A DNA stretch of 64,000 nt from an uncultured Opitutia bacterium. Its GTDB lineage: Bacteria > Verrucomicrobiota > Verrucomicrobiia > Opitutales > Opitutaceae. Numbering within the stretch: the stretch's first letter is position 1; each line of letters begins with the position of its first letter. Below, in pieces: positions 1 through 8,498 of this stretch. Both the position numbers and the translations under genes were made by a program. The notes below the pieces were generated by a model, which made no database searches, was not told where the DNA came from, and saw only the letters and a program-made list of their open reading frames with translations. Location of the stretch: contig CAIRCN010000074.1 in the NCBI GenBank assembly GCA_903877135.1, positions 124,001 to 188,000 of the forward strand, in the 5' to 3' direction.

Positions 1-2
1 AC

Positions 3-134
3 CGGCTGGCCGCAGAGGGCCTCGCTGTGCGGGAGGGCGCGCAGGTGCGGCTGACGAACCGCGGGCGGTTGCTGGCGGATTCGGTGGGTGCGGAAGTGAT
101 GGTGGCGTTTGACCGCGCGGAGGCACCGGTATGA
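3..134 (+). CDS. hemW: HemW-like radical SAM heme chaperone, C-terminal end only
   Basis: Only the last 43 codons are present; the gene starts before the window. The tail, with RLAAEGLAVREG then VRLTNRGRLLADSV, matches the winged-helix-like C-terminus of HemW/HemN-type coproporphyrinogen oxidase-like proteins, where an L/LT-RG-LLAD motif is typical. HemW delivers heme to membrane respiratory enzymes, which would suit a region rich in heme-copper oxidases. The radical SAM domain is out of view, so a HemN-like paralogue cannot be excluded. The following lipoprotein gene begins 22 bases after the stop. Confidence 0.6.
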   Translation, partial: RLAAEGLAVREGAQVRLTNRGRLLADSVGAEVMVAFDRAEAPV

Positions 135-156
135 ACTGCTGTGGCAGAGCATTGTC

Positions 157-615
157 ATGAAATTCTCTTCACCGTTATTTTTCTCCCTTGGCCTATTGGT
201 TGCGGGCTGTCAGTCACCGCCACCAATGGATTACTCGCCGACCTTGGCGCGTTTCTTCATCGAAACGCCGGCCGGGACGGTCGGCATGACACTGCCGCAA
301 AGCGGCGTGCAGTTGGCGGTGTCTGCAAAACCCATGATCACCGAGTTCGATTTTGTTGATGTGGCGGTGGCGCAGGTCGAGCTGGGCCGCTGTCTGATGT
401 TCCGGCTGACGCCGGCGGCCGCGCGCGATCTTTACCGGTTGTCCGTGACGAACCAGGGCCGCCGGCTGGTGCTCGTTGTCAACGGCGTGCCGCTCGGCGC
501 ACGGCGCATCGACCGGCCGCTCGACAACGGCACGGTGCTGGTGTTTGCGGAAGTCGCAGATGATGCGTTGCCCGCCTTGGCGAACAATCTGCGGAAAACC
601 TCGGCCGAATTGTAG
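157..615 (+). CDS. Small exported lipoprotein of unknown function
   Basis: A 152-residue protein. I chose ATG 157 because it gives a clean lipoprotein signal: Met-Lys start, a hydrophobic stretch, then LLVAGC with the lipobox Cys at residue 18. An upstream in-frame ATG at 109 would overlap the hemW end and put 16 non-signal residues in front. The mature part is a compact mixed alpha/beta sequence of about 135 residues with no motif I recognise. It ends 17 bases before the M23 peptidase gene, so the two are probably co-transcribed and both act in the envelope. Function unknown. Confidence 0.7.
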   Translation: MKFSSPLFFSLGLLVAGCQSPPPMDYSPTLARFFIETPAGTVGMTLPQSGVQLAVSAKPMITEFDFVDVAVAQVELGRCLMFRLTPAAARDLYRLSVTNQGRRLVLVVNGVPLGARRIDRPLDNGTVLVFAEVADDALPALANNLRKTSAEL

Positions 616-632
616 CGCACGTTGCGAAAATC

Positions 633-1646
633 ATGAGAGGCTTTCGGATCGCACTGCTTCTGTCGTTGTTCTGGGCCGCGGCGCACGCTGCGGAACGCGT
701 CGATATCGTCTGGCCGACGCCTGCCACCGCATGGAGCGAGGGACGGCCGCCGGCGGACTTTCTGCAGCATACCGGGTCGGGCGACCCGGAGTCGGGCGGA
801 TACGGCGGCGTGCGAAGCGGCGGACGGCAATTTCACGAAGGCATTGACATCAAGGCCGCCTCCCGTGACCACCGCGGCGAACCCGCCGACAGCATTTTCG
901 CCGCGATGGCGGGTGTAGTGCGGCACATCAGCCGGAGTGCGGGCGACAGCAACTACGGCCGCTACATCGTGCTGGAGCACCCTGAGGTCACGCCCGCCGT
1001 TTATACACTATACGCACACCTGAGCCGCATCGCGCCCGGGCTGAAGGAGGGCGACAAGGTTGTCCGCGGCCAGGTCATTGCGACGATGGGGCACAGCTCG
1101 GGCAGCCATGTGATTCCGCGCGACCGGGCGCACCTGCATTTCGAGATCGGCCTTATGGTCACTCGCGATTTCCAATGGTGGTATAGTTTCCGAAAGTTCG
1201 GCAGCAACAACGACCATGGCCTGTGGAACGGGATGAACCTGATGGGCTTCGACCCGCTCGATTTCTTCAACCAGTGGCGCGCGCGGCGAATAAACACTTT
1301 TCAGGATTATTTAGCGCGGATGGAGCCAGCGGTGCGCGTGCGGATCGCGACCCGGCGCGTGCCGGATTTTGTGCTGCGCTATCCGTCGTTGCTGACGAAA
1401 CCGCTCCCGGCGCTCGTGGGCGGCTGGGAGATCAAGTGCAACTGGACCGGTATCCCGTTCGCGTGGACGCCGCTGACGCCAATGGAGATCATGGGCCTGC
1501 CACCCGAGCAGCCGATGCTGAGCGACGTCAATGTTGCCATCGAGCGGCGGGAGCGAAGTAAGACGCTGGTCGTGGCCCGCCGCGGGAGCTGGACCGTCGG
1601 TCGGGATCTGCAAACGGTGTTGCAGCAGCTTTTCGGGCTGCGCTGA
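633..1646 (+). CDS. M23 family metallopeptidase (LytM/peptidoglycan endopeptidase-like)
   Basis: A 337-residue secreted protein with a signal peptide at residues 1-20 (cleavage near AHA-AE). The M23 zinc site is complete: HEGID gives His68 and Asp72, and HLHFE gives His167 and His169. The YTLYAHLS and GQVIATMGHSSGS segments between them are typical of the LytM fold. These enzymes cut peptide cross-links of peptidoglycan, or act as envelope regulators. About 160 residues follow the catalytic core with no recognised domain. The gene is convergent with the TPR gene at 1654, only 7 bases away. Confidence 0.85.
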   Translation: MRGFRIALLLSLFWAAAHAAERVDIVWPTPATAWSEGRPPADFLQHTGSGDPESGGYGGVRSGGRQFHEGIDIKAASRDHRGEPADSIFAAMAGVVRHISRSAGDSNYGRYIVLEHPEVTPAVYTLYAHLSRIAPGLKEGDKVVRGQVIATMGHSSGSHVIPRDRAHLHFEIGLMVTRDFQWWYSFRKFGSNNDHGLWNGMNLMGFDPLDFFNQWRARRINTFQDYLARMEPAVRVRIATRRVPDFVLRYPSLLTKPLPALVGGWEIKCNWTGIPFAWTPLTPMEIMGLPPEQPMLSDVNVAIERRERSKTLVVARRGSWTVGRDLQTVLQQLFGLR

Positions 1647-1653
1647 ACGAAGG

Positions 1654-2022
1654 TCAACTCTGCGGCTTGAGTTGTTCGATCAATCCAAGGAAGTCGGCCC
1701 GGTGTTTGAGTCCCTCGAGGTCGGGGTCCTGCTGCATCCAGTCGAAATCGCGGTAGCCTAGTTCGATGGCCTGCCGGAGCGAGCGCAGCGCTTCAGCCGC
1801 GCGTTTCGAAAGGGCGAGGCTGCACGCGAGATTGTAGTGCGCGGTCGCGTTGACGGGGAGGAGTTTCACGAGTCTGCGGTCCATTCGGAGGCCGTCGGCG
1901 ATCCGCCCGTGCTTGGTGTAAAGGCCGCCGAGGATCTCCACGACGTCCGTGTAGCGGGGGTCGCGCCGCAGCACCGACTCGAAGAAGGTGATCTCGAACT
2001 CGTGATCGGTCGTCTTGGCCAT
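1654..2022 (-). CDS. Small tetratricopeptide-repeat-like protein
   Basis: A 122-residue protein read from ATG 2022 (MAKTTDHEFEITFFESVLRR). It holds about two TPR-like helical hairpins: a VVEILGGLYTKHGR helix pair and NATAHYNLACSLALSKR followed by AEALRSLRQAIELGY. The final part, DPDLEGLKHRADFLGLIEQL, is the usual closing of short bacterial TPR proteins. It lies 8 bases downstream of the Fur-family gene and is likely co-transcribed with it. TPRs mediate protein contacts; the partner is unknown. A longer in-frame start would overlap the Fur gene and is not needed. Confidence 0.75.
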   Translation of the reverse strand: MAKTTDHEFEITFFESVLRRDPRYTDVVEILGGLYTKHGRIADGLRMDRRLVKLLPVNATAHYNLACSLALSKRAAEALRSLRQAIELGYRDFDWMQQDPDLEGLKHRADFLGLIEQLKPQS

Positions 2023-2030
2023 GGCGCGGT

Positions 2031-2495
2031 TCAGCTGCGGCGGGGGCACTTCCCGGTCAGCCGCCAACTGTCGCAATGCGCGCTCACCTGGAGCCGCTGC
2101 GACACCGGCGTGAGGCCGAGTTTTGACGACACCGTGCTGCCATACCATTCCATAAACGGCGCGCTGATCTCGAAAATCTTGTCGCAATCGACACAGACCA
2201 CCTGCGCCACCTGGGTCGAGCCGCCGGATTGGTTAGGATAGTAATATTTCTCGCCGGTGCCAATGTCGACTTCGCGTAGCAGCGCGCTCTCCGTCATGAT
2301 TGGCAGTGTGCGATAAACGGTGGCGCGCGAAACCGAGTCATCTATCGCCCGTGCCGAATCCAACAGTTCTTCGGCGGTAAAATGTTCCTTCTGCGCGAAC
2401 GCCGCGTCAAAAATCGCCAGCCTCTGGTTGGTCACGCGCAGGCTTTTTTGCGCAAGAAATTTTCTGAATTTTTCGCGGATTGCAGTGAGACTCAC
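2031..2495 (-). CDS. Fur family transcriptional regulator (Fur/PerR/Zur type)
   Basis: A 154-residue protein from a GTG start at 2495; codons further upstream are Pro/Arg-rich and unlike any Fur N-terminus. The winged helix is clear ([39 protein letters not shown]). It is followed by the dimerisation domain with KYYYPN and the metal-site pair CVDC. The second zinc pair normally found at the C-terminus is incomplete: the protein ends GKCPRRS, one Cys where CxxC is usual, though the preceding His is kept. It regulates metal or peroxide genes, but which metal cannot be decided here. It lies between the M61 peptidase and the TPR gene on one strand. Confidence 0.85.
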   Translation of the reverse strand: MSLTAIREKFRKFLAQKSLRVTNQRLAIFDAAFAQKEHFTAEELLDSARAIDDSVSRATVYRTLPIMTESALLREVDIGTGEKYYYPNQSGGSTQVAQVVCVDCDKIFEISAPFMEWYGSTVSSKLGLTPVSQRLQVSAHCDSWRLTGKCPRRS

Positions 2496-2553
2496 GCCGG
2501 CACTGTTTGAAGGCCGCCGCGGCCTGTCAATGCGATCGTGGGCGCCGCGCAGC

Positions 2554-4416
2554 CTAGGGCGCGTTCGCCTGCGGCGCGGGGTGCGGTGCGGCGCCCAGCC
2601 AGGCGTTGAGGTGGGCGGTCTGCGCGGGGGTGGCATCCTTCCGGATGGTTAACTTCCAGCGGTTGGCCGGCTCTGAGCCCAGGGTCGTCTCCAGTCGCAC
2701 CAGATGATCGAGGCGCGCGATGAGCACCGACACTTTGTCGCCCGGGTGATAGGCGGCAAGACGGCCGGGCAGCTGGTCGGGGCCCACGCGGTAGTCATCG
2801 AGGGCAAGAATCTCGTCATCGGCGCTGAGGCCTGCGTCATAGGCCGGGGTGCCCGTTCGCACCAGGGTCACGACAAGGCGGCCTGCGTCGTTCCTCGTCT
2901 CCGCACCGAGCCAACTTTGGACCGGCTTGGCTGGCTCGGCACTCTTGGCTTCGTCGGGTTTCTCACGATAAACTTCAAACGTCAGTCCGAACCAGTTCAG
3001 CATGGGCAGGTAGTCGAAATCTCCCGTGCGGTTGATCGTGCGCGTGAGCCAACCGGATAAATCGGCGCCGGCAACTTCGCTCGCGACGGCAACGAACTCG
3101 CTTTCGGTATAACCGTGTGCCCCGCTGAAGCGCGCGTAGGCGAGCCGCATCACGTCATCAAGCGACTTTGCGTTGTGACTGGAACGGCGGATCTCCGCAT
3201 CGAGGAGCAGGGCCGCCACAGTGCCGTTGGTGTAGTAGTTAACGGTGGTGTTCGGCGTGTTTTCGTCGGGCCGGTAAGCCTTGATCCAGGTGTCGAAGGA
3301 GGCATCGGCGAGGGATTGGACAAAGCGCCCCGGGGTGTTTTGCGCGGCGGCGATACTCCCGCTGAGTGACTCAAGGAGTTCGGTGCGGTTGATGAGGGCG
3401 GCCCGGTGCCGCATGATATGCTGGTAATAACTGGTGATGCCCTCCACGACCCACAGCGACCTGGTGTAGGCTTCGTGTTCGTAGTCGAACGGCCCGAGTT
3501 CGACTGGGCGCAGCCGCTTGCCATTCCACGTATGGAAATATTCGTGGCTAGCGAGCGAGAGCCAGGAATTGATGCCACTCGGAGTGCGCGACAGCCAGCG
3601 GTCGGCGGAGAGAACGAAGCCCTGGCGGTGCTCGATGCCGCTGCGGCCACCGTTGAGCAGATTGAAGACGTAATACGGCTGCTTGCCGGGCAGCGAGCCC
3701 CAGAAGTCGCGTTGGGTTTGCACCACTTTGGCCAAGCCCTGCGCGGTCCGGGCGTTGTCCCAGACGCCGGTTCCACCCACGGTAACGAGAAAGTGCGGCG
3801 CGCCGTCGACCTCGAAGGAGTCGACCTGGGGCGAGCCGGCGAGGATCGGACTGTCGGCGAGCGTGTCGTAGTCGGGTGCGGTGAACCGCGTGGGCTCCGC
3901 CGTGGGTGTCAGTGCGGTGTAAACGCTGCGCCAGCCGGCCGGCAGCAAGATTTTAACCTCGTAAGGGCGCTGGGCATGTTCGACGGAAGTGATGAAGAGC
4001 GCGCCGCCGTTCAGGAATGCGAAGTCCGGCTCAATCCAGTTGCCCCGGATATTCACCTCGTGGCCGTAGAGCCGGTAACAGAGGCGCACGCGCGAGTGCT
4101 GGCCGCAGGCGATGCTCCAGCGGTTCTTGGTCGTCTTCACCGTGGAGAGCGCGGTGCCGTCTTCGGCGGTGGCGGTGACTTGATCGACATGGCGCGAGTA
4201 TTCGCGGAGTAGGTAGGAGCCCGGGGTCCAGACCGGCATAAAAACTTCGAGCCGCGTCTGCCCATCGGTGGGCACGATGGCCTCGACCTCGACGTAGTGC
4301 GCCTTGGCCTCCGGCAGCCGGACGGTGTAGCGGACGGGCTCAAGGGCTGCGCCATGACTGACGCCGATAACGGCGGCCAGGGCGAACAGAAGGACGAAAG
4401 GTCGAATCGACATCAT
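2554..4416 (-). CDS. M61 family glycyl-aminopeptidase with C-terminal PDZ domain
   Basis: A 620-residue exported peptidase from ATG 4416 (a second ATG follows at 4413) with a signal peptide [17 protein letters not shown]. An N-terminal beta domain ([17 protein letters not shown]) is followed by the gluzincin core. Zinc motif HEYFHTWN at about residues 291-298 is followed by [14 protein letters not shown], and [12 protein letters not shown] supplies the third ligand Glu. A PDZ domain (residues about 525-600, with [20 protein letters not shown]) closes the protein. M61 enzymes are aminopeptidases acting on N-terminal Gly/Ala in the periplasm. The Rsm22-like gene ends 52 bases upstream and the Fur gene starts 58 bases downstream. 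Confidence 0.92.
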   Translation of the reverse strand: MMSIRPFVLLFALAAVIGVSHGAALEPVRYTVRLPEAKAHYVEVEAIVPTDGQTRLEVFMPVWTPGSYLLREYSRHVDQVTATAEDGTALSTVKTTKNRWSIACGQHSRVRLCYRLYGHEVNIRGNWIEPDFAFLNGGALFITSVEHAQRPYEVKILLPAGWRSVYTALTPTAEPTRFTAPDYDTLADSPILAGSPQVDSFEVDGAPHFLVTVGGTGVWDNARTAQGLAKVVQTQRDFWGSLPGKQPYYVFNLLNGGRSGIEHRQGFVLSADRWLSRTPSGINSWLSLASHEYFHTWNGKRLRPVELGPFDYEHEAYTRSLWVVEGITSYYQHIMRHRAALINRTELLESLSGSIAAAQNTPGRFVQSLADASFDTWIKAYRPDENTPNTTVNYYTNGTVAALLLDAEIRRSSHNAKSLDDVMRLAYARFSGAHGYTESEFVAVASEVAGADLSGWLTRTINRTGDFDYLPMLNWFGLTFEVYREKPDEAKSAEPAKPVQSWLGAETRNDAGRLVVTLVRTGTPAYDAGLSADDEILALDDYRVGPDQLPGRLAAYHPGDKVSVLIARLDHLVRLETTLGSEPANRWKLTIRKDATPAQTAHLNAWLGAAPHPAPQANAP

Positions 4417-4468
4417 GATTAATGGAACGGGAAATGCCGCATGTGGCGAGGCCGAGTGTGCCGAATTA

Positions 4469-5497
4469 TCATTCGCTGGAGGTCGGCGCGGACGCTTCGG
4501 CGGTGCCGACGTCAAATGCGGCGCCCGCGGTGATCTTGTCGCCGTCGCGCGTCCAGCGGTAGAGGAGCGGCGCCTTGGTGCGATCGAGCTGTTTGAAGAG
4601 AGCGTGGTCAGTGCGCTTGGGCAGCGTGAGCTCGGCGAGACCGGTGGCGTCGCAGTTTAGGAGGCGGGCGTAGGGTTTGAAATGCACCGGGCGGCCGATG
4701 ACGTGCGACAACCCGGGCGGAGCGGTGCTGGCCCGTTCGCGGTCCAGAACAGAAAAACAATACGGCAGGCTGCGCAGATCGATGCCTGCCCGCTGGCCGA
4801 AGCGCACCCAGTTCGGGTTTGCGAAAATCTCGCCCGGCGGCGGCGCGAAGTGATGGCACCAGTCACGCTCGCGGCCCGGCGCGAGGACAGGACAGGCGTT
4901 GCGGTGCGTGCAGGGTGCGATGACATGGAAGCCGGGCAGGAACTCTTCGCGCAGCGCCGCGAGCGCGCGGCTCACCTCGCGCGTGCCGGGCTCGACCCAG
5001 ATCACTTCGGCGGCGCGACCGACGAGCGCGCGGAGTGCGGCCAGCGCCGCGGGTGGGAGCTCGTTGAGAACGTGGCTGATCAGCAGGAGGCCGAGCGGCT
5101 CGTTCGACGCAAGCAAGCCGGGCGTGGCTGCGGCCACGTCGAGCGCCGGAAAGGCCGTGGCCGCCGCATCGGCGGCGAAGTCGCAGGCGGCGGGCGAGTG
5201 GTCCCAGACAGTCAGCGAGTCGAAGTGCTCGGCACCGAAAAACGATATTGCGCGGCGCGCGGCGATGCCGCTACCGCAGCCCCAGTCGAGAACGTGGCGC
5301 GAGGCGGGGCGCCAGCCGCGCTGCCGCAGCTCGCGCAAAACCTGGTCCCATTTCCATCCGATGCGTTCGCCGTAGGTGAAATCGTAGCTCGCGAGGTCGG
5401 AGGCGGATTGCCAGTAGGGACCTTTCGCGGCGGCACCGTGCAGAAACCCGTCGCGCAACCGGTCAAGTGCCGGCCAGTCGAGTTCTTCCCAGATCAT
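4469..5497 (-). CDS. Rsm22/METTL17-like ribosome-associated methyltransferase homologue
   Basis: A 342-residue class I SAM methyltransferase. HVLDWGCGSGIAARRA is the SAM-binding loop, and a region with LISHVLNELPPAAL follows. The distinguishing part is a cysteine set: Cys196 and Cys202 in APCTHRNACP, Cys214 in DWCHHF and Cys282 in LLNCDATG. This pattern marks the Rsm22 family (mitochondrial small-subunit assembly factors and METTL17), whose cysteines bind an Fe-S cluster. The start codon overlaps the stop of the preceding methyltransferase as ATGA, so the two are translationally coupled. Role in ribosome assembly is inferred from family. Confidence 0.8.
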   Translation of the reverse strand: MIWEELDWPALDRLRDGFLHGAAAKGPYWQSASDLASYDFTYGERIGWKWDQVLRELRQRGWRPASRHVLDWGCGSGIAARRAISFFGAEHFDSLTVWDHSPAACDFAADAAATAFPALDVAAATPGLLASNEPLGLLLISHVLNELPPAALAALRALVGRAAEVIWVEPGTREVSRALAALREEFLPGFHVIAPCTHRNACPVLAPGRERDWCHHFAPPPGEIFANPNWVRFGQRAGIDLRSLPYCFSVLDRERASTAPPGLSHVIGRPVHFKPYARLLNCDATGLAELTLPKRTDHALFKQLDRTKAPLLYRWTRDGDKITAGAAFDVGTAEASAPTSSE

Positions 5498-6687
5498 GGC
5501 GTGAGTGGGAGGCTGAGGTGTGCCGCGAGGCGCTGGGTGCGGATGCCGTAGAAGGTGGCGAACTCGCGCAGGCGCTCGGCGCGTGCGGCGTCGCCGGGGG
5601 CGTGGGATTTGATGGCGGCGATCATCAGGTTTTTTGCCGTGTGCTCGGTGGAGATGAACTCGAAGGCCTTGGTGCGGTAACCGGCCCATTCGAGGAGTTG
5701 GGCGCGCAGCGCGTCGGTGACGAACTCGGCCTGGCGTTCCTGAAAAATACCGTGACGCAGGGCGTCGGTGAGCACGGGCGGCGCGGTGAGCTGCGCGCGC
5801 AGTTCCTTCTGACAGCAGGGCGACACGACGAGGAGGCGCGCTCCGGCGGCGATGCCCTGCGCGAGCGCGTCGTCGGTCGCGGTGTCGCAGGCATGGAGTG
5901 CGAGGAGAACGTCGGGAGGATTTTCGATTTTGGATTTCGGATTTTCGATTTCGGGCGGGAGAATCTGGCCGGCTGTGAAGTCGAGGTTGGCGAAACCGCA
6001 TTCGCGGGCGACGCGGTTGCAGAGGTCCACGAGTTCGGGGCGCTGCTCGATGCCGCGGACGGTGGCGCGCGGGCCGAGGAGCGCGGCGATGGCGAAGGTG
6101 AGGTAGCCTTTGCCGCTGCCCATGTCGGTGACGTGGAGCGGGCGGTCGGCGGGGAGAGCGACTTCGGCGATCAGGTGCGAGAGCAGCTCGGCGAATTTCT
6201 GGATCTGGCGGAATTTGTCCGCCATGCCTTCGCGCGGCCGGCCGTGGTCGTTGGTGACGCCGAGGGCGCGGAGCCAGGGGGCGTCGGCGGGGAGGGTGTA
6301 TTCCTTGGGCCGGTTGTGGGCGGCGGATTGCAGCGGGGGCGCTGCAGCCCCAGTGATGTGTAGCCGCGCGGTGCCGTCGGGCCGGCCGTCTAACTGGGCG
6401 GTCTTGGTCGTGGTGAACAGATGGGCGTCGAGGAAAGTGCGGCCGATGAGTGTCGCCAACTCGGCGAGGGCGGCGTCGGGTTGGTGGTTTTTCGTGATGT
6501 CTCGCGTGGCATGGCGCCAGACGAAGGTGAGGTGGGGGCCGGCCTTGAGCGTGACGGGACGGACGAAGAGGTTTTTTAGCGTGGCGTCGGGGCCGTAGGG
6601 CTTGCCGAGGGTGAGTTTGACCAAGGTGCCCGCGGTGACGGCGGCGCGCAGGAGTGCGAGAAATTGTTCGCGCTGAGGAGAGGTCAT
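5494..6687 (-). CDS. SAM-dependent methyltransferase of the Methyltransf_32 type
   Basis: A 397-residue protein. The C-terminal half carries the SAM loop VTDMGSGKGYLTFAIAALL, then GIEQRPELVDLCN, then LLALHACDTATDDAL and VVSPCCQKEL, which together identify the Methyltransf_32 family of putative RNA/protein methyltransferases. The N-terminal half is about 170 residues with little similarity to known domains. Two starts are possible: ATG 6687, or GTG 6714, which overlaps the stop of the upstream ABC gene as GTGA. An AT-rich repeat (5918-5955) is translated in frame as about 13 residues near the active site. The stop overlaps the Rsm22-like start. Confidence 0.8.
   Translation of the reverse strand: MTSPQREQFLALLRAAVTAGTLVKLTLGKPYGPDATLKNLFVRPVTLKAGPHLTFVWRHATRDITKNHQPDAALAELATLIGRTFLDAHLFTTTKTAQLDGRPDGTARLHITGAAAPPLQSAAHNRPKEYTLPADAPWLRALGVTNDHGRPREGMADKFRQIQKFAELLSHLIAEVALPADRPLHVTDMGSGKGYLTFAIAALLGPRATVRGIEQRPELVDLCNRVARECGFANLDFTAGQILPPEIENPKSKIENPPDVLLALHACDTATDDALAQGIAAGARLLVVSPCCQKELRAQLTAPPVLTDALRHGIFQERQAEFVTDALRAQLLEWAGYRTKAFEFISTEHTAKNLMIAAIKSHAPGDAARAERLREFATFYGIRTQRLAAHLSLPLTP
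5918..5955 (-). repeat. AT-rich short tandem repeat read in frame inside the methyltransferase
   Basis: Two near-identical units, GGATTTTCGATTTTGG then GGATTTTCGATTTC (plus-strand reading), form a 38-base island of low GC in a very GC-rich gene. On the coding strand it reads about EIENPKSKIENP. Strings of this kind (NPKSKIQNP, NRKSEIQNRK) are a familiar translation of dispersed intergenic repeats in several bacterial genomes. Here it lies between LDFTAGQIL and DVLLALHACD without breaking the frame. Confidence 0.65.
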
Positions 6688-6710
6688 GGGCGGGGTCGGC
6701 GGGAGGTTCG

Positions 6711-7673
6711 TCACGGCAGGAAATCGGTCGTCATCGCCTGGTGGGCGGTGACGGTGCCGGGTTTCAGGATACCCAGTTCCTCGAGCTGCCGGATCTGCAT
6801 GGCGTAGCGTGCGGGGTCGAGCCGGCCGATCTGGGCGGGGCCGGCGGACGCGCCGCGGCCGGTGACGAGCTGGGCGGCGATGATCATCTGGCGTGAGAAG
6901 GCCATGAAGTCGTCGGTGTTGTTCGGGTTGACCAGCTTTAGCGCGGCGTGGGCAGGCGCGGGGTCGCCCTCGAGGTAGTCGCGCCAGCCGTGGATGTAGG
7001 CGCGCAGGAAGGCGCGCAGCTCGGCGGGGTGCTCGCGGGCGAACCGGCGGCTGGTCACGAGCACGGCGTAGGCGCGGAAACCGGCATCCCATGTCGTGAG
7101 GAAGCGCGGCATCTGGCCGCCGGCCTTCACGATGTGGTAGGGCTCGGCGATGGAATAGCCCTGTTGGATCGCCTCACGGTTGCCGAGAAACGCGGCGATG
7201 GAAAAGTTCTGCGGCACGACCGTGACGTTCAGACCGTATCTTTTCTGGAGAAACTTGAGGAAGGCCCACTCGGGCCGAGCGATGATCGTCTTGCCCTGCA
7301 GATCGGCGAAGGTCTTCACCGGGCTGCCGGCGTTAACGAGCAGGCCGGATGGGTCGTCCTGAAACACGGCGCCGAACTGCACGACGGGCAGGCCTTCGGC
7401 TTGCTGGAGGAGAGTGTTGGTGCTGTCGGCCTGTCCGATGTCGGCCTGCCCCGTTGCGATTTTGGGCATGACGAAGGCGTTGGGCCCGCCGGGCACGATG
7501 GTGACGTCGAGGCCTTCGACGGCGAAAAACCTGCGGGCTTGCGCCTGATAAAAGCCGCCGTGCTCGGGCTCGGCGACCCAGTCGAGTTGCACGGTGAGCT
7601 TGAAAGGCGGTTTGTCCGCTGCAACCGCGGTCGCGGCGGCAGCGAGGGTGAGAAGGAGGTGAAGCGTCTTCAT
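6711..7673 (-). CDS. ABC transporter substrate-binding protein, NMT1/THI5-like (ThiY/SsuA type)
   Basis: A 320-residue exported protein with a signal peptide (MKTLHLLLTLAAAATAVAA). The mature protein starts with VQLDWVAEPEHGGFYQAQ, the hallmark of the NMT1/ThiY family. GPNAFVMPKIATGQADIGQAD and ADLQGKTIIARPEWAFL follow in the right order. Members bind pyrimidine thiamine precursors, riboflavin or sulfonates. The next two upstream genes encode the permease and ATPase of the same importer. No TPP riboswitch is visible upstream, so a thiamine role is possible but unproven. Confidence 0.87.
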   Translation of the reverse strand: MKTLHLLLTLAAAATAVAADKPPFKLTVQLDWVAEPEHGGFYQAQARRFFAVEGLDVTIVPGGPNAFVMPKIATGQADIGQADSTNTLLQQAEGLPVVQFGAVFQDDPSGLLVNAGSPVKTFADLQGKTIIARPEWAFLKFLQKRYGLNVTVVPQNFSIAAFLGNREAIQQGYSIAEPYHIVKAGGQMPRFLTTWDAGFRAYAVLVTSRRFAREHPAELRAFLRAYIHGWRDYLEGDPAPAHAALKLVNPNNTDDFMAFSRQMIIAAQLVTGRGASAGPAQIGRLDPARYAMQIRQLEELGILKPGTVTAHQAMTTDFLP

Positions 7674-7697
7674 GGCGTGGTGGGCAAACGGAAAATA

Positions 7698-8489
7698 TCA
7701 GGTGTCGTGGCGCTCGTAGGAGTCGTGCCACCGGTGCAGCGCGAGCCAGCTCAGGCCGAGGACGACGGCGACAAAGACGAAACCGAGCGCGCAGGTGACG
7801 GCGGCGGTGGCAAAGAGCGCGGGGTATTGGGCCTGGCTCGAGTAGATGATGGTTTGAAAACCGAGCCCGCCGCCGTCGCCCGCCGAGCTGCCGGCGGTGT
7901 AGTCGCCGACGAGCGCGCCGATCGGCGCGAGCGTCGCGGCGATGCGGAGCCCGGTGAAGAAATATGGCAGCGCAGCGGGGACGCGCAGCAGGAACAGTTG
8001 TTGCAGCCGGCTCGCGCGCCACATGGCGAAAAGCTCGACGAGGTTGCGGTCGGTCGAGATCAGACCCTGCGTGGTGTTCACCACGAGCGGGAAAAAACAG
8101 ATGAGAAACGTGATGACGGCCACGCTTTTCAGACCCGGGCCGACCCAGAGCACGAGGATCGGCGCCACGACGATGACGGGCGTCATCTGCAGCACCATCA
8201 GGTAGGGATACAGGCTCACGCGCACGAGCGCCGAGAGCGAGAGGCCGAGGGCCAGGAGGCTGCTGACGGCGATGGCGAGGCCGAAGCCGAGTAGCGCGCC
8301 TTCCGTGGTGTTGAGCGTGGCGCGAACGAGGGGGGCGGCGTTGTCGCGCAACGCGCCCAGCACGGCGCCGGGTGTCGGCAGCAGGAAACGCAGATCCTCC
8401 GACAGCCAGAGGTGTAGGCCATGCCAGAGCGCGATGAAGAGCGCGCCGGTGACCGCGGGGAGCAGGAAATGGGTGGGTTTACTCGGCAT
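7698..8489 (-). CDS. ABC transporter permease (SsuC/ThiX-type, BPD_transp_1)
   Basis: A 263-residue inner-membrane protein with about six hydrophobic segments, starting LPAVTGALFIALWHGLHLWL. The cytoplasmic coupling loop has the family form: FAMWRASRLQQLFLLRVPAALPYFFTGLRIAATLAPIGALVGDY corresponds to the EAA loop that docks on the ATPase. This is the permease type paired with NMT1-like binding proteins. It starts 9 bases after the ATPase gene and ends 24 bases before the binding-protein gene. Confidence 0.88.
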   Translation of the reverse strand: MPSKPTHFLLPAVTGALFIALWHGLHLWLSEDLRFLLPTPGAVLGALRDNAAPLVRATLNTTEGALLGFGLAIAVSSLLALGLSLSALVRVSLYPYLMVLQMTPVIVVAPILVLWVGPGLKSVAVITFLICFFPLVVNTTQGLISTDRNLVELFAMWRASRLQQLFLLRVPAALPYFFTGLRIAATLAPIGALVGDYTAGSSAGDGGGLGFQTIIYSSQAQYPALFATAAVTCALGFVFVAVVLGLSWLALHRWHDSYERHDT

Positions 8490-8498
8490 GCGCGGGGC

